Source of the DNA: Rhodoferax_B ferrireducens_A
Lineage (GTDB): Bacteria; Pseudomonadota; Gammaproteobacteria; Burkholderiales; Burkholderiaceae_C
Assembly (NCBI RefSeq): GCF_031458075.1
Contig: NZ_JAVDXT010000001.1
Span: 1,178,001-1,242,000, forward strand
Length of the DNA stretch: 64,000 nt
Reading direction: 5' to 3'
The number at the start of each line of letters is the position of its first letter. Position 1 is the stretch's first letter. Below, piece after piece: positions 33,128 through 41,241 of this stretch. The notes beneath the pieces were generated by a model, which was given only the letters and a program-made list of their open reading frames with translations, was not told the DNA's origin and ran no database searches. The translations under genes and the position numbers were made by a program.

Positions 33128-35374
33128 TCAGGCGAGGTTGAACGGCAACTGCCGCAATGGCTTGCCCGTGAGCAGCGCAATCGCATTGGCAAACGCCGGT
33201 GCCAGGGGTGGCAGGCCGGGCTCGCCCACGCCTTTGGGCGGCTCCGCACTGGGCACGATGTGCACCGCGAACGCGGGTATGTCGGTGATGCGCGGCACGG
33301 TGAAGTCGCCGAAATTGCTTTGCTCCACCACGCCGTCCTTCAGCGTGATGGCCGCGCCGGGCAGGCACATCGACAGGCCCATGACAGCCGCGCCCTGGAT
33401 CTGGGCTTCGATGCTGCGCGGGTTGACGGCCAGGTTGCAATGCACGCCCGCAGTGGCGCGGTGCAGCACCGGCTGCCCGTCCTGGACCGAGGCCTCGACC
33501 ACGTAGGCCACCACGGTCTCAAACGACTCGTGCACCGCCACGCCCCAGGCGCGGCCTGGGGGCAGTGTGGTCTTGCCATAACCGCTGCGGTCCACCGCCA
33601 GTTGCAAGGCCGCGCGGTGGCGTGGATGCTTGTCGCCGAACAGCGCCATCCGGTAGGCCACCGGGTCTTGCCCGGTGCTGCGGGCGATATCGTCGAGCAG
33701 GGTCTCCATCACGAACGCGGTGTGCGTGGAGCCTACGCTGCGCCACCACAGTACCGGCACGTTCAGCTTGGGGTGGTGCACGGTCAGGCGCATGGGCAGG
33801 TCGTACGGATCGCGCATGCCTTCGGTGGCGGTGGCATCGATGCCATCCTTCACCTGGAACGATTCGAAGACCGTTCCCACCAGGATGGATTGGCCCACGA
33901 TGGTGTGGTCCCAGGCCAGCACCTTGCCGCGTGCGTCGAAGCCGATGTGCGCGCGATGCAGGTGCATGGGGCGGTAGTAACCGCCCTTGATGTCGTCCTC
34001 GCGGCTCCACAGCAGGCGCACAGGTACGTTCAGGCCTGCGGTGCGCGCAGCCTTGGCGATCTGGCAGGCCTCGACCACGTAGTCGCTGCTGCCCACAAAG
34101 CGCCGACCAAAGCCGCCGCCTGCCATCTGCACGTGCACTTTCACCTGCTCGGGTTGGATGCCCAGCGCCTTGGCCGCCGCAGCCGCGTCCAGCCCGGCGC
34201 TTTGGGTGCCCACCCACAGTTCAGCACTATCGCCCGCCAGCCGGACGGTGCAGTTCAGCGGCTCCATCGGCGCGTGGGCCAGGTACGGAAACAAAAACTC
34301 GGCTTCGATGTGGTGCGGGGCCTTGTCCAGCGCCGACAGGTCGGCATCGAACTTACGCGGGCCGGGTTGCTGGGCCAGCGCCCGGTACTGCGCCAGTTGC
34401 TTCTCGCTGTCTACCTTCTCGACGGCAGACGTATCCCATTGCAGCTTCAGCGCGTCGCGCCCCAGCTTGGCAGGCCAGTAGCCGTCGGCCACCACCGCCA
34501 CGCCTTCGCCGCCCAGGTCGACCGGTATGCGGAACACCGCTTGCACGCCTTTCACGGCGCGTGCCGCGCTGTCGTCCACCGAGGCCAGGCGGGCACCGAA
34601 CACCGGTGGGCGCGCCACTACGGCGGTGAGCTGGCCGGGATGCTTGACATCGATGCCGAAGTCCTGTCGCCCGCTGCTCTTGGCGCGCGCATCCAGGCGC
34701 GTGGTGGGCTGGCCGATGATTCGAAAGTCCTTGGGGTCTTTCAGCGTGACTTTCTCTGGCACGGGCAGCGCCATGGCGGCTTCGGCCAGTGCGCCGTAGC
34801 CCGCCTTGCGGCCACCGGGGCCGATCACCGTGCCGGCCTGCGTGCGCAGCGTGGCGGCATCCACGTTCCATTGTGCGGCGGCGGCAGACAACAGCATGGC
34901 CCGCGCACGCGCGCCGAGTTCGCGGTACTGCGTATAGCTGTTCTTGATCGAGTTGGAGCCGCCGGTCAGGTGCATGCCGAACATCGGGTCGTGGTAGGCC
35001 GCATCGTTGGTGCCGCATTTGCTGCGCACCAGGCTCCAGTCGGCATCCAGCTCCTCGGCCAGGATCATCGGCAGGCCGGTCTGCACCCCTTGGCCGAATT
35101 CCAGCCGGTTGATGGTCACGGTGACTTCGCCATTGGGCGCAATCTGCACAAAGGCCGAGGGCAACTGGGTGGGCTTTAACGCGGAGGCTGCGGCCGAGGC
35201 CGTGGCTTGGGCGTTGGCCAGGTAGGGGAAGGCCCCCAACGCCAGACCACCTACGCCCGCCAGCTTCAGGAAGCTGCGCCGGGGCAGGGTGGCGGTCGTG
35301 TCGGCATTCGAGCGTTCCATCAAATGTTGCAGCACGCGGGGCAGTTCGGTTGGGTCGATGTGGGTGGGCATCAT
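33128..35374 (-). CDS. Molybdopterin-binding large subunit of xanthine dehydrogenase/aldehyde oxidase family (IorB-like)
   Basis: The 748-residue protein carries a twin-arginine signal (LPRRSFLKLAGVGGLALGAF) about 35-55 residues from its start, so the enzyme is exported folded. Cofactor-binding segments include LEFGQGVQTGLPMILAEELD, AGGGFGRRFVGSSDYVVEAC, WSREDDIKGGYYRPMHLHR and GVGEPGLPPLAPAFANAI with the catalytic-type Glu. Tat-exported single-chain large subunits paired with a small 2Fe-2S subunit and cytochrome c are typical of isoquinoline 1-oxidoreductase-like and aldehyde-oxidising enzymes. The start at 35372-35374 has AAGGAA upstream, and a second ATG follows directly. The substrate is unknown. 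Confidence 0.93.
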   Translation of the reverse strand: MMPTHIDPTELPRVLQHLMERSNADTTATLPRRSFLKLAGVGGLALGAFPYLANAQATASAAASALKPTQLPSAFVQIAPNGEVTVTINRLEFGQGVQTGLPMILAEELDADWSLVRSKCGTNDAAYHDPMFGMHLTGGSNSIKNSYTQYRELGARARAMLLSAAAAQWNVDAATLRTQAGTVIGPGGRKAGYGALAEAAMALPVPEKVTLKDPKDFRIIGQPTTRLDARAKSSGRQDFGIDVKHPGQLTAVVARPPVFGARLASVDDSAARAVKGVQAVFRIPVDLGGEGVAVVADGYWPAKLGRDALKLQWDTSAVEKVDSEKQLAQYRALAQQPGPRKFDADLSALDKAPHHIEAEFLFPYLAHAPMEPLNCTVRLAGDSAELWVGTQSAGLDAAAAAKALGIQPEQVKVHVQMAGGGFGRRFVGSSDYVVEACQIAKAARTAGLNVPVRLLWSREDDIKGGYYRPMHLHRAHIGFDARGKVLAWDHTIVGQSILVGTVFESFQVKDGIDATATEGMRDPYDLPMRLTVHHPKLNVPVLWWRSVGSTHTAFVMETLLDDIARSTGQDPVAYRMALFGDKHPRHRAALQLAVDRSGYGKTTLPPGRAWGVAVHESFETVVAYVVEASVQDGQPVLHRATAGVHCNLAVNPRSIEAQIQGAAVMGLSMCLPGAAITLKDGVVEQSNFGDFTVPRITDIPAFAVHIVPSAEPPKGVGEPGLPPLAPAFANAIALLTGKPLRQLPFNLA

Positions 35375-35387
35375 GGTGGGTATTCCT

Positions 35388-35861
35388 TCAGGCCAGGGCT
35401 TTGGCGGCATCCGCCACGGCGGCGCGAATACGGGCATAGGTGCCACAGCGGCAGATGTTGCCCGCCATGGCCGCGTCGATTTCCGCTGCCGTCGGTTGCT
35501 TGCCCTTGGGCTGCGATTGAAGGAAGGCGGTGGCGCTCATGATCTGGCCGCTTTGGCAGTAGCCGCACTGCGCTACGTCATGCTGGACCCAGGCCGCGTG
35601 CACGGCGGCACCGACGCGGTCGCTGCCATCGGTGGTGGCCTCGATGGTCTTGATTTTTTTGCCCTCGGCGGCGGAGATGGGCGTGATGCACGAGCGGATG
35701 GCCTGTCCGTCCAGATGCACAGTGCAAGCGCCGCACAGCGCAGCCCCACAGCCGAACTTGGTGCCGGTCATACCCAGCGTGTCGCGCAGGGCCCAGAGGA
35801 TGGGGGTGCCGGGGTCGGTATCGACAGTGAGGTCACGGCCGTTGATGTGCAGGGTGGGCAT
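35388..35861 (-). CDS. 2Fe-2S small subunit of molybdenum hydroxylase (IorA-like)
   Basis: The 157-residue protein has the plant-type ferredoxin cluster motif GTKFGCGAALCGACTVHLDG near the N-terminus. The second, all-helical cluster motif is QCGYCQSGQIMSA followed by NICRCGTYARIRAAV. Together these hold two [2Fe-2S] clusters that carry electrons from the molybdenum site. No signal peptide is present, so it is probably exported by hitch-hiking with the Tat-signal large subunit encoded 13 bp downstream. Confidence 0.95.
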   Translation of the reverse strand: MPTLHINGRDLTVDTDPGTPILWALRDTLGMTGTKFGCGAALCGACTVHLDGQAIRSCITPISAAEGKKIKTIEATTDGSDRVGAAVHAAWVQHDVAQCGYCQSGQIMSATAFLQSQPKGKQPTAAEIDAAMAGNICRCGTYARIRAAVADAAKALA

Positions 35862-35891
35862 GTGGAGTTCTCTAAAAAGGGGGGATGTGGA

Positions 35892-36233
35892 TCAGGGGCG
35901 GGGGCCGTCCAGCACCCATTGCGCCAGCGTCTGCAGGTCGGCATCGGGAATGCTGGGCTGTGGCGGCATGGGCATGGCACCCCATTTGCCGGTGCTTCCG
36001 GCTTTGATGGTGGCTGCCAGTTGCGTTGCAGTTGTGCCGTCGTCGTACTTGGCGCGGATGTCTTTCCAGGACGGCCCCACCGTCTTGGTGGCGGGCTGGT
36101 GGCAGGCCACACAGGCGTACTTTTGTGCCAGCGCCTGGCTGGCGGTTGCGTGGACAGGCCACAAGGTGGTGGCACAGAGCCCCAGAGCTGCCAGCAGGCT
36201 TGCGGTGGGCGGGGAAGAACGGTTTTTCAGCAT
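35892..36233 (-). CDS. Periplasmic c-type cytochrome
   Basis: The 113-residue protein has an N-terminal signal (about residues 10-30, ending near ATASQA) and a single haem site YACVACHQPATKTVGPSW. The distal Met is probably in WGAMPMPPQ, as in cytochrome c551-type folds. It likely accepts electrons from the exported molybdenum hydroxylase whose subunits follow. Start is the ATG at 36231-36233. An upstream ATG at 36260 would push the signal inward. The 38-bp regulatory element begins 44 bp upstream, and the gene is divergent from LysR. Confidence 0.92.
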   Translation of the reverse strand: MLKNRSSPPTASLLAALGLCATTLWPVHATASQALAQKYACVACHQPATKTVGPSWKDIRAKYDDGTTATQLAATIKAGSTGKWGAMPMPPQPSIPDADLQTLAQWVLDGPRP

Positions 36234-36276
36234 GTGGGTTCCATCGGGGGTTTGGTGCACTGTAGGGACCGCAATA

Positions 36277-36314
36277 CAAAAGAAAAATAGCGCAATACTT
36301 CATGCCTTATGAAG
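36277..36314. promoter_or_regulatory. 38-bp promoter/operator element, copy B
   Basis: This is the second copy of the element at 31996-32033 (34 of 38 identical). It includes a perfect inverted repeat, CTTCAT and ATGAAG around a 5-nt centre at 36298-36314. It sits in the divergent region between the cytochrome c gene and the LysR gene. The dyad suits a LysR autoregulatory site. Confidence 0.65.
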
Positions 36315-36328
36315 CTATGCTTAAAAGC

Positions 36329-37231
36329 ATGCAACTCAAACAATTCGACGGCCTGATGGCTTTCTGGAAGGTGGCAGAGCACCGGGGCTTCACGGCGGCG
36401 GCTGCCGAGCTGGAGGTGTCGCCCTCGGCCCTGAGCCAGTCCATCCGGCAGCTAGAGGCCCGGCTGGGTGTGCGGCTACTGCACCGCAGCACGCGCAGCG
36501 TGAGCCTTACCGAGGCGGGTCAGGCCTACCTGGCGCGGGTCGGCCCGGCGCTGGGCCAGGTGATCGAGGCGGGCGAGGAAATCAATACCTTGCAAGGCCG
36601 ACCGGCGGGCACCTTGCGCCTGAACTCCGCCCGCATTGCTACCGCCATGGTGTTGCAGCCCTTGCTGGTGGGCTTTCTGGCCGAGCACCCGCAGGTGCAG
36701 ATTGAGCTGACCAACGACGAGGGCTTTGTGGACATCGTGGAGCAGGGTTTCGATGCCGGTGTGCGCATGGGCGAAAGCCTGGCCCGCGACATGGTGGCCA
36801 TCCCCCTGGGCGGGCCGGTCACCGTGGCGGTGGTGGCATCAAAGGACTACCTGCGGCAGCATCCCGCACCAGTGCACCCCGACGACCTGGCGCAGCACAA
36901 CTGCGTGCGTTTTCGCTTTGCCAGCACCGGGGCCATCTACAAATGGGAGTTCCAGTTGGACAGCCGGATCGTGGAGTACGAGGCCCGGGGCAACCTGACC
37001 ATCACCGACAGCCTGTTCAACCTGGAAGCCGCGCTGGAAGGCGTGGGCCTGGCTTACACCTTTGAGTCGCTGGCACAGCCTTACCTGCAGGCCGGGCGCT
37101 TGCAGCGGGTGCTGCAGGCGTATTCGCCCACGTTTCCAGGCTTCTACCTGTACTACCCCAGCCGCCACGACCAGCCTAGCAAACTCAAGGCGTTCATAGA
37201 CTATGTTCGGCAGCGGGCTGTTCACTCTTGA
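36329..37231 (+). CDS. LysR family transcriptional regulator
   Basis: This 300-residue LysR protein begins MQLKQFDGLMAFWKVAEHRG with the helix-turn-helix AELEVSPSALSQSIRQLEAR. The effector domain (LTNDEGFVDIVEQGFDAGVR, RFRFASTGAIYKWEF) belongs to the branch close to DmlR/CrgA-like regulators. In-frame ATGs at 36302 and 36317 exist, but using them would place the palindromic element inside the gene, so I prefer 36329. It is divergent from the cytochrome c/molybdenum hydroxylase operon. The same element before the MdaB-like gene suggests it controls that too. Confidence 0.9.
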   Translation: MQLKQFDGLMAFWKVAEHRGFTAAAAELEVSPSALSQSIRQLEARLGVRLLHRSTRSVSLTEAGQAYLARVGPALGQVIEAGEEINTLQGRPAGTLRLNSARIATAMVLQPLLVGFLAEHPQVQIELTNDEGFVDIVEQGFDAGVRMGESLARDMVAIPLGGPVTVAVVASKDYLRQHPAPVHPDDLAQHNCVRFRFASTGAIYKWEFQLDSRIVEYEARGNLTITDSLFNLEAALEGVGLAYTFESLAQPYLQAGRLQRVLQAYSPTFPGFYLYYPSRHDQPSKLKAFIDYVRQRAVHS

Positions 37232-37234
37232 AAC

Positions 37235-37265
37235 TATAGCTACCTGCGCCGGAGGAATAAGCGCC
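37235..37265. repeat. Partial two-hairpin dispersed element, copy 8 (reverse orientation)
   Basis: Four bases after the LysR stop, the blocks TATAGCT, 4 nt, GCGCCGG, 8 nt, GCGCC match the inner and right part of the reversed 42-bp element. The left outer block is missing, apparently cut at the gene end. Confidence 0.6.
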
Positions 37266-37478
37266 AAAGCACTATTTCATTGTTATTTTGAATTGCTGGC
37301 ACATACGCAGTGCCGTGTCGGTCGCGTGAGTGACATTTATCAAATATTGATGTAACAGCAGGCTCGTCCGCTGGGGGTCAGGCTCATGCAGCATCTTTTG
37401 GGCTTCTGGCTGGTGTAATCTGCGCGAAAAAGCTGCGCCCTGGATCCAGACCTAGACCGATAGCTCCCACACCCTCGC

Positions 37479-38531
37479 ATGAATCGGCCCCTTCTTTACC
37501 GTCGGCATTTCTGTATGGCGCTTGCTGCATCGCCGCTGGCGGCCGTGGCCCATGCTGCCGAGCCCTTGCGGGTGCTGGCCTGGGTGGGCTATGCGGACCC
37601 CGATATCGTCAAGACCTTCGAGCAGCGCTACCAGTGCAAGGTGGAGATCACCACCATCTACTCGGATGTGGACCTGTGGCAGAAGGTCAGCCACAACAAC
37701 GGCCAGGATTTCGACCTGTTCGCGGTCAACACCGCCGAGCTGCAGCGCTATATCCGCATGGGCCTGGTGCAGGGGGTTCCCACCGCTGCCGTGCCGAATC
37801 TGGCCAAGCAGCTACCCCGGTTCCGCGATCTGCGGGGCATTCCCGGCCTGGTGCATGGCGGCACGGTCTACGCGATTCCCTATACCTATGCCGAGATGGG
37901 CCTGATCTACGACCGCAAGCAAATCCCGCAGGCGCCCAAATCCATCGGCGCGCTGTGGGACCCGCGCTACAAGGGCAAGGTGGTGGCCTACAACGGCGGA
38001 ACCCATAATTTCTCGCTGGCGGCGATTTCCCTGGGGCTGAAGAAGCCGTTCCAGCTGTCGGCCGCCGACTGGCCGGCGGCGGTCGACCAGTTGATTGCCT
38101 TGCGCCGCAACGTAACCGGCTTTTATATCGACCCCGACGAGTCGGTCGACCTGTTCCGCAGCCGCAAGGCCTCGCTGATGTTTGCCAACTACGGCCGCCA
38201 GCAGCTGCAGCTGCTGCAGGCGGCCGGGGTGGATGTGGGCTATGTGATTCCCAAGGAAGGCGCGCTGGCCTGGCTGGACTGCTGGACCATCACCCGCGGC
38301 GCCAGGAACCGCACGCTGGCCGCCGCCTGGATCAACTACATGCTGGAGCCCGAACCCGGCCAGGTGCTGCGCACTCGCCATGGGCTGGACAACACCACCT
38401 CGGCTGCGCCCGAAGACAGCCCCGAAGACCGCCTGCTCTGGCTGGAGCCGGTGGACAGCGAAGATCGCCGCAACCTGCTCTGGGCCCGCATCCTGGCGGG
38501 CGACCGTGCCAGCAAGGTATTGGCACCATGA
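37479..38531 (+). CDS. PotD-like extracellular solute-binding protein, coupled to a cyclase
   Basis: The 350-residue protein has an N-terminal export signal (YRRHFCMALAASPLAAVAHA). The fold is that of family-1 spermidine/putrescine binding proteins: LRVLAWVGYADPDIVKTFEQ, DFDLFAVNTAELQRYIRMGL, YAIPYTYAEMGLIYDRKQI and NYGRQQLQLLQAAGVDVGYV. No ABC permease or ATPase gene is adjacent. Its stop overlaps the start of a periplasm-sensing diguanylate cyclase gene (ATGA), so it more likely acts as the ligand sensor for that enzyme than as a transport receptor. This resembles NspS-MbaA of Vibrio cholerae. The start could also be the ATG at 37515. The 247 bp upstream hold an ATCAA/TTGAT inverted repeat at 37339-37351. 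Confidence 0.88.
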   Translation: MNRPLLYRRHFCMALAASPLAAVAHAAEPLRVLAWVGYADPDIVKTFEQRYQCKVEITTIYSDVDLWQKVSHNNGQDFDLFAVNTAELQRYIRMGLVQGVPTAAVPNLAKQLPRFRDLRGIPGLVHGGTVYAIPYTYAEMGLIYDRKQIPQAPKSIGALWDPRYKGKVVAYNGGTHNFSLAAISLGLKKPFQLSAADWPAAVDQLIALRRNVTGFYIDPDESVDLFRSRKASLMFANYGRQQLQLLQAAGVDVGYVIPKEGALAWLDCWTITRGARNRTLAAAWINYMLEPEPGQVLRTRHGLDNTTSAAPEDSPEDRLLWLEPVDSEDRRNLLWARILAGDRASKVLAP

Positions 38532-40243
38532 GGTTCGGCATCGTTGCCAAGCTGGCGCTGCTGTTGGCGCTGGTAGGGGTGCTGGCCGCGGGGTTGACCG
38601 GCTTTTATGCCTACCAGACCAGCCGTGACCTGCTGGTGGCGTCGGCCAAGAACAAGCTGCTGACATCCACCCAGGTGCTGGCGCGGCGCATCCTGCTGAC
38701 CCACGAGGAAATCTCGCGCAATCTGCAGGTGCTGGCCCGCCATCCCAGCGTGGTGTCGGTGCTGCAGCAGCCGAACGAGGTCGAAGCCCAGCGGCTGGCC
38801 ACGCTGCTGGCACTGCTGATGGACGCCCATCCCTCCTACCTGCAGCTGCGGGTGATCTCGGCCAGCGACCACGGGCTGGAGCAGGTGCGGGTCGACCGCG
38901 TGGGCCGGGTGGCGCTGCGCGTGCGCGGCGACGACCTGCAGGAAAAAGGCCATTACCCCTATGTGGCCGAAACCCTCAAGCTGCCGGCCGGCGCCATCTA
39001 TTTGTCGCGCATCACCATCAACCACGAAGGCAATGCCGGGGCGGGGTTGGACCAGCCCACGCTGCAACTGGCCATGCCGGTGATGGACGTGCAAGGCATG
39101 GCCATCGGCGTGGTGGTGGTCAACATCGACCTGAACGGCATGTTCGCCCTGCTGGCCGCCGATCTGCCGCCGGTGTTCAAGCTGTTTCTGGCGAACGGCG
39201 AGGGCGATATCCTGGTCCACCCCGACAGCAGCAAGACCTTTGGTTTCGACAAAGGCCGGCGCACGCTGGTGCAGGACGAATTTGCGCCCACCCTGGCCGT
39301 GGTCGAGGGCAAGCAGGACCACGTGGTGTTCGAAGCCAAGACCGACGGCTACGCAGCCGATCCGGTGGTGGCGGCCTTCATTGAGCAGAAGATCGCCGTC
39401 GCGTCGACCGAGAACCGGCTGGTCCTGGGCCTGGCCCAGCCGCTGGGCCAGGTGCTGGAAGAGTCGCAACAACTGGGCAAGGTGATTCTGCAAATCGTCG
39501 CCGGCCTGTGCCTGGCCTGCGTGCTGCTGGCCTTGCTGCTGGCGCGCGCCTGGACCCGTCCGCTGGACGCCATCACCCGCGCGGCCCAGCGGTTTGCCAA
39601 CGGCCAGCAGCCCGGCGAACTGCCCCTGGAACGGCAGGACGAGATCGGCACGCTGGCGCGCAGCTTCCACCAGATGCACTACCAGATCAACCAGCAACTG
39701 GCCGATCTGCAGGACAACCAGGAAGAGCTGGAACACCTGGCCCAGCATGACATGCTGACCGACCTGCCGAACCGCCGGCTGTTCCAGGAGCGTCTCGAGC
39801 AAGCCCTGGCCCACGCGCGCCGCTATGGTTCGCAGGTGTGCCTGCTGTTCATCGACCTGGACGCGTTCAAGTCCATCAACGACAGCCTGGGCCACGATGT
39901 CGGCGATGTGGTGCTGAAGACCATGGCCGAACGCATGCAGCAGATGACCCGCGAGGTCGATACCGTGGCCCGCCTGGGTGGCGACGAGTTCGTGGTGCTG
40001 CTGGGCGCACCCGCGCCGAACGACCACCTGACCGTCGTTGCCGACAAGCTGCTGCAGGGCCTGAAGGCGCCGATCCGGGTCCAGTCGCACACCTTGCACG
40101 TCACCGCCAGTATCGGCATCAGCCGCTTCCCGCAGGACGGGCAGACCGCGTCGGAGATGCTGATCAACGCCGACCAGGCCATGTACAACGCCAAGCTGGC
40201 CGGGCGCGATGGTTTCCGGTTTTTCTCCAATCCAGCTGCGTAA
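38528..40243 (+). CDS. dCache-HAMP-GGDEF diguanylate cyclase
   Basis: This 571-residue inner-membrane protein has a helix at about 7-27, then a periplasmic double-Cache sensor (about 30-310; GEGDILVHPDSSKTFGFDKG is a typical Cache strand pair). A second helix follows (about 319-341, VILQIVAGLCLACVLLALLL), then a HAMP domain (TRPLDAITRAAQRFANGQQ), a short coiled coil, and GGDEF at 484-488 with REVD as inhibitory site. It should make c-di-GMP in response to a periplasmic signal. The overlap with the PotD-like gene suggests that the binding protein docks on the Cache domain. Confidence 0.94.
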   Translation: MRFGIVAKLALLLALVGVLAAGLTGFYAYQTSRDLLVASAKNKLLTSTQVLARRILLTHEEISRNLQVLARHPSVVSVLQQPNEVEAQRLATLLALLMDAHPSYLQLRVISASDHGLEQVRVDRVGRVALRVRGDDLQEKGHYPYVAETLKLPAGAIYLSRITINHEGNAGAGLDQPTLQLAMPVMDVQGMAIGVVVVNIDLNGMFALLAADLPPVFKLFLANGEGDILVHPDSSKTFGFDKGRRTLVQDEFAPTLAVVEGKQDHVVFEAKTDGYAADPVVAAFIEQKIAVASTENRLVLGLAQPLGQVLEESQQLGKVILQIVAGLCLACVLLALLLARAWTRPLDAITRAAQRFANGQQPGELPLERQDEIGTLARSFHQMHYQINQQLADLQDNQEELEHLAQHDMLTDLPNRRLFQERLEQALAHARRYGSQVCLLFIDLDAFKSINDSLGHDVGDVVLKTMAERMQQMTREVDTVARLGGDEFVVLLGAPAPNDHLTVVADKLLQGLKAPIRVQSHTLHVTASIGISRFPQDGQTASEMLINADQAMYNAKLAGRDGFRFFSNPAA

Positions 40244-40259
40244 GCCGGTGCAGTAGATT

Positions 40260-40301
40260 GCTATTGAATGCATAGCGGCTTGCGCTGCTGGAATAAGCGC
40301 C
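40260..40301. repeat. 42-bp two-hairpin dispersed element, copy 9 (reverse orientation)
   Basis: The element lies after the cyclase gene, between convergent genes. Stem 1 pairs GCGCT with AGCGC. Stem 2 pairs GCTAT with ATAGC. Length and spacing are standard. Confidence 0.85.
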
Positions 40302-40331
40302 AGTGGCCGAAATGAGCGTGCAGTAACCGAG

Positions 40332-40360
40332 TCCGGCAAGTCCATACCGGACTTGCCGGA
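40332..40360. terminator. Strong hairpin between convergent genes
   Basis: A perfect 12-bp inverted repeat (left arm TCCGGCAAGTCC) surrounds a 5-nt loop in the 219-bp gap between the cyclase and dinB-like genes. It could act as a bidirectional terminator, although no T-run follows on either strand. It is distinct in sequence from the 42-bp element 30 bp away. Confidence 0.6.
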
Positions 40361-40462
40361 GCGACTGCACTGCCTCGCCAGGATGCCGTGTCTTGTCTAT
40401 CGAGGCCGATGCGGTGAGGTCCATCGTCTGGTAGAAGGTTTCCGCCGCCAACGATGCAGCAG

Positions 40463-41047
40463 TCAGGTCCAGATGTCGGCTTCGCTCAAGCCCATTTCCG
40501 CAAAGTCCTGCCGGCGCAGCGGCGCATCCATGGTGCAGAAGAATTCATCCAACTGCGGTGGTGGCACGGCGGTGCTGGACAGCATGGCGTGCACCTGGCC
40601 GCGGTGGTGGATCTGGTGTTCAAACACGTGGGCCAGCAGGCGGGTGCGGGTTTCATGCTGGGCCCCGCTGGGGCGCAGGATGGTGACCACGCGCGACAGG
40701 CTGGCATCGTTCAGCGTCTGGCAGTAGGCGATCAGTTTGGCATCGACGGCACGCTGTGCTGCCTGCACCGCCTGGCAGTTGTCGCAGGGCTCCGGTACGT
40801 CAAAAAACTCCGCGATGCGCGGGTGGGGCGGTTCGTCGCGCGCCTCGCGCTCGAAGGCGTCGACGTAGAAGCAGTCCACTGCCAGGATGTGGTTGAGCGT
40901 GGCCCGGATGGAGGGGAAGAAGCCGCTGCGCGGCGCCACAAACTCGGCGGGGTCCAGGCGCGCGCAGGCCGCCAGCAGCCGGTGGTTCGCCCAGGCGTTG
41001 TTGTAGGCCATGGTCGTCAGGTGGTGCGAGAGCGGGTCTTGCGGCAT
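40463..41047 (-). CDS. DinB family protein
   Basis: The 194-residue four-helix-bundle protein starts MPQDPLSHHLTTMAYNNAWA. The metal-binding histidines of the DinB superfamily are visible in TLNHILAVDCFY and VFEHQIHHRGQVHAML. Relatives act as metal-dependent thiol transferases (bacillithiol or mycothiol enzymes), but in betaproteobacteria the cofactor and substrate are unknown. The DEPPHPRIAEFFDVPEPCDN insert is typical of the proteobacterial branch. It is transcribed alone. Confidence 0.88.
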   Translation of the reverse strand: MPQDPLSHHLTTMAYNNAWANHRLLAACARLDPAEFVAPRSGFFPSIRATLNHILAVDCFYVDAFEREARDEPPHPRIAEFFDVPEPCDNCQAVQAAQRAVDAKLIAYCQTLNDASLSRVVTILRPSGAQHETRTRLLAHVFEHQIHHRGQVHAMLSSTAVPPPQLDEFFCTMDAPLRRQDFAEMGLSEADIWT

Positions 41048-41162
41048 GGCGGGCCTCCGTACGGGGTGGTGAGTGTGGGGCGCATTGTGCTTCGCCACCG
41101 GGGGCCGTGCATCCAGGCCGCAGCCTCGTGCGGGTCCATGGGCGCTACCTGGGTAGGCGTTT

Positions 41163-41204
41163 GCTACTTATTTGATAGCTATTTGCGCTGATGGAATAAG
41201 CGCC
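41163..41204. repeat. 42-bp two-hairpin dispersed element, copy 12 (reverse orientation)
   Basis: The element lies between the dinB-like start and the end of the LysR gene, both on the minus strand. Stem 1 pairs GCGCT with AGCGC. Stem 2 pairs GCTAC with ATAGC, with one mismatch. Length is 42 bp. Confidence 0.8.
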
Positions 41205-41241
41205 AGAGGCCGGAAAGGCCTAAATTTTGGCTGCTACCGCC

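Noticed and set aside
37339..37351. ATCAA/TTGAT dyad as an FNR site before the PotD-like gene
   Set aside because: The half-sites are in the opposite order to the FNR consensus (TTGAT-N4-ATCAA) and the gap is 3 nt, so an FNR role is not supported.
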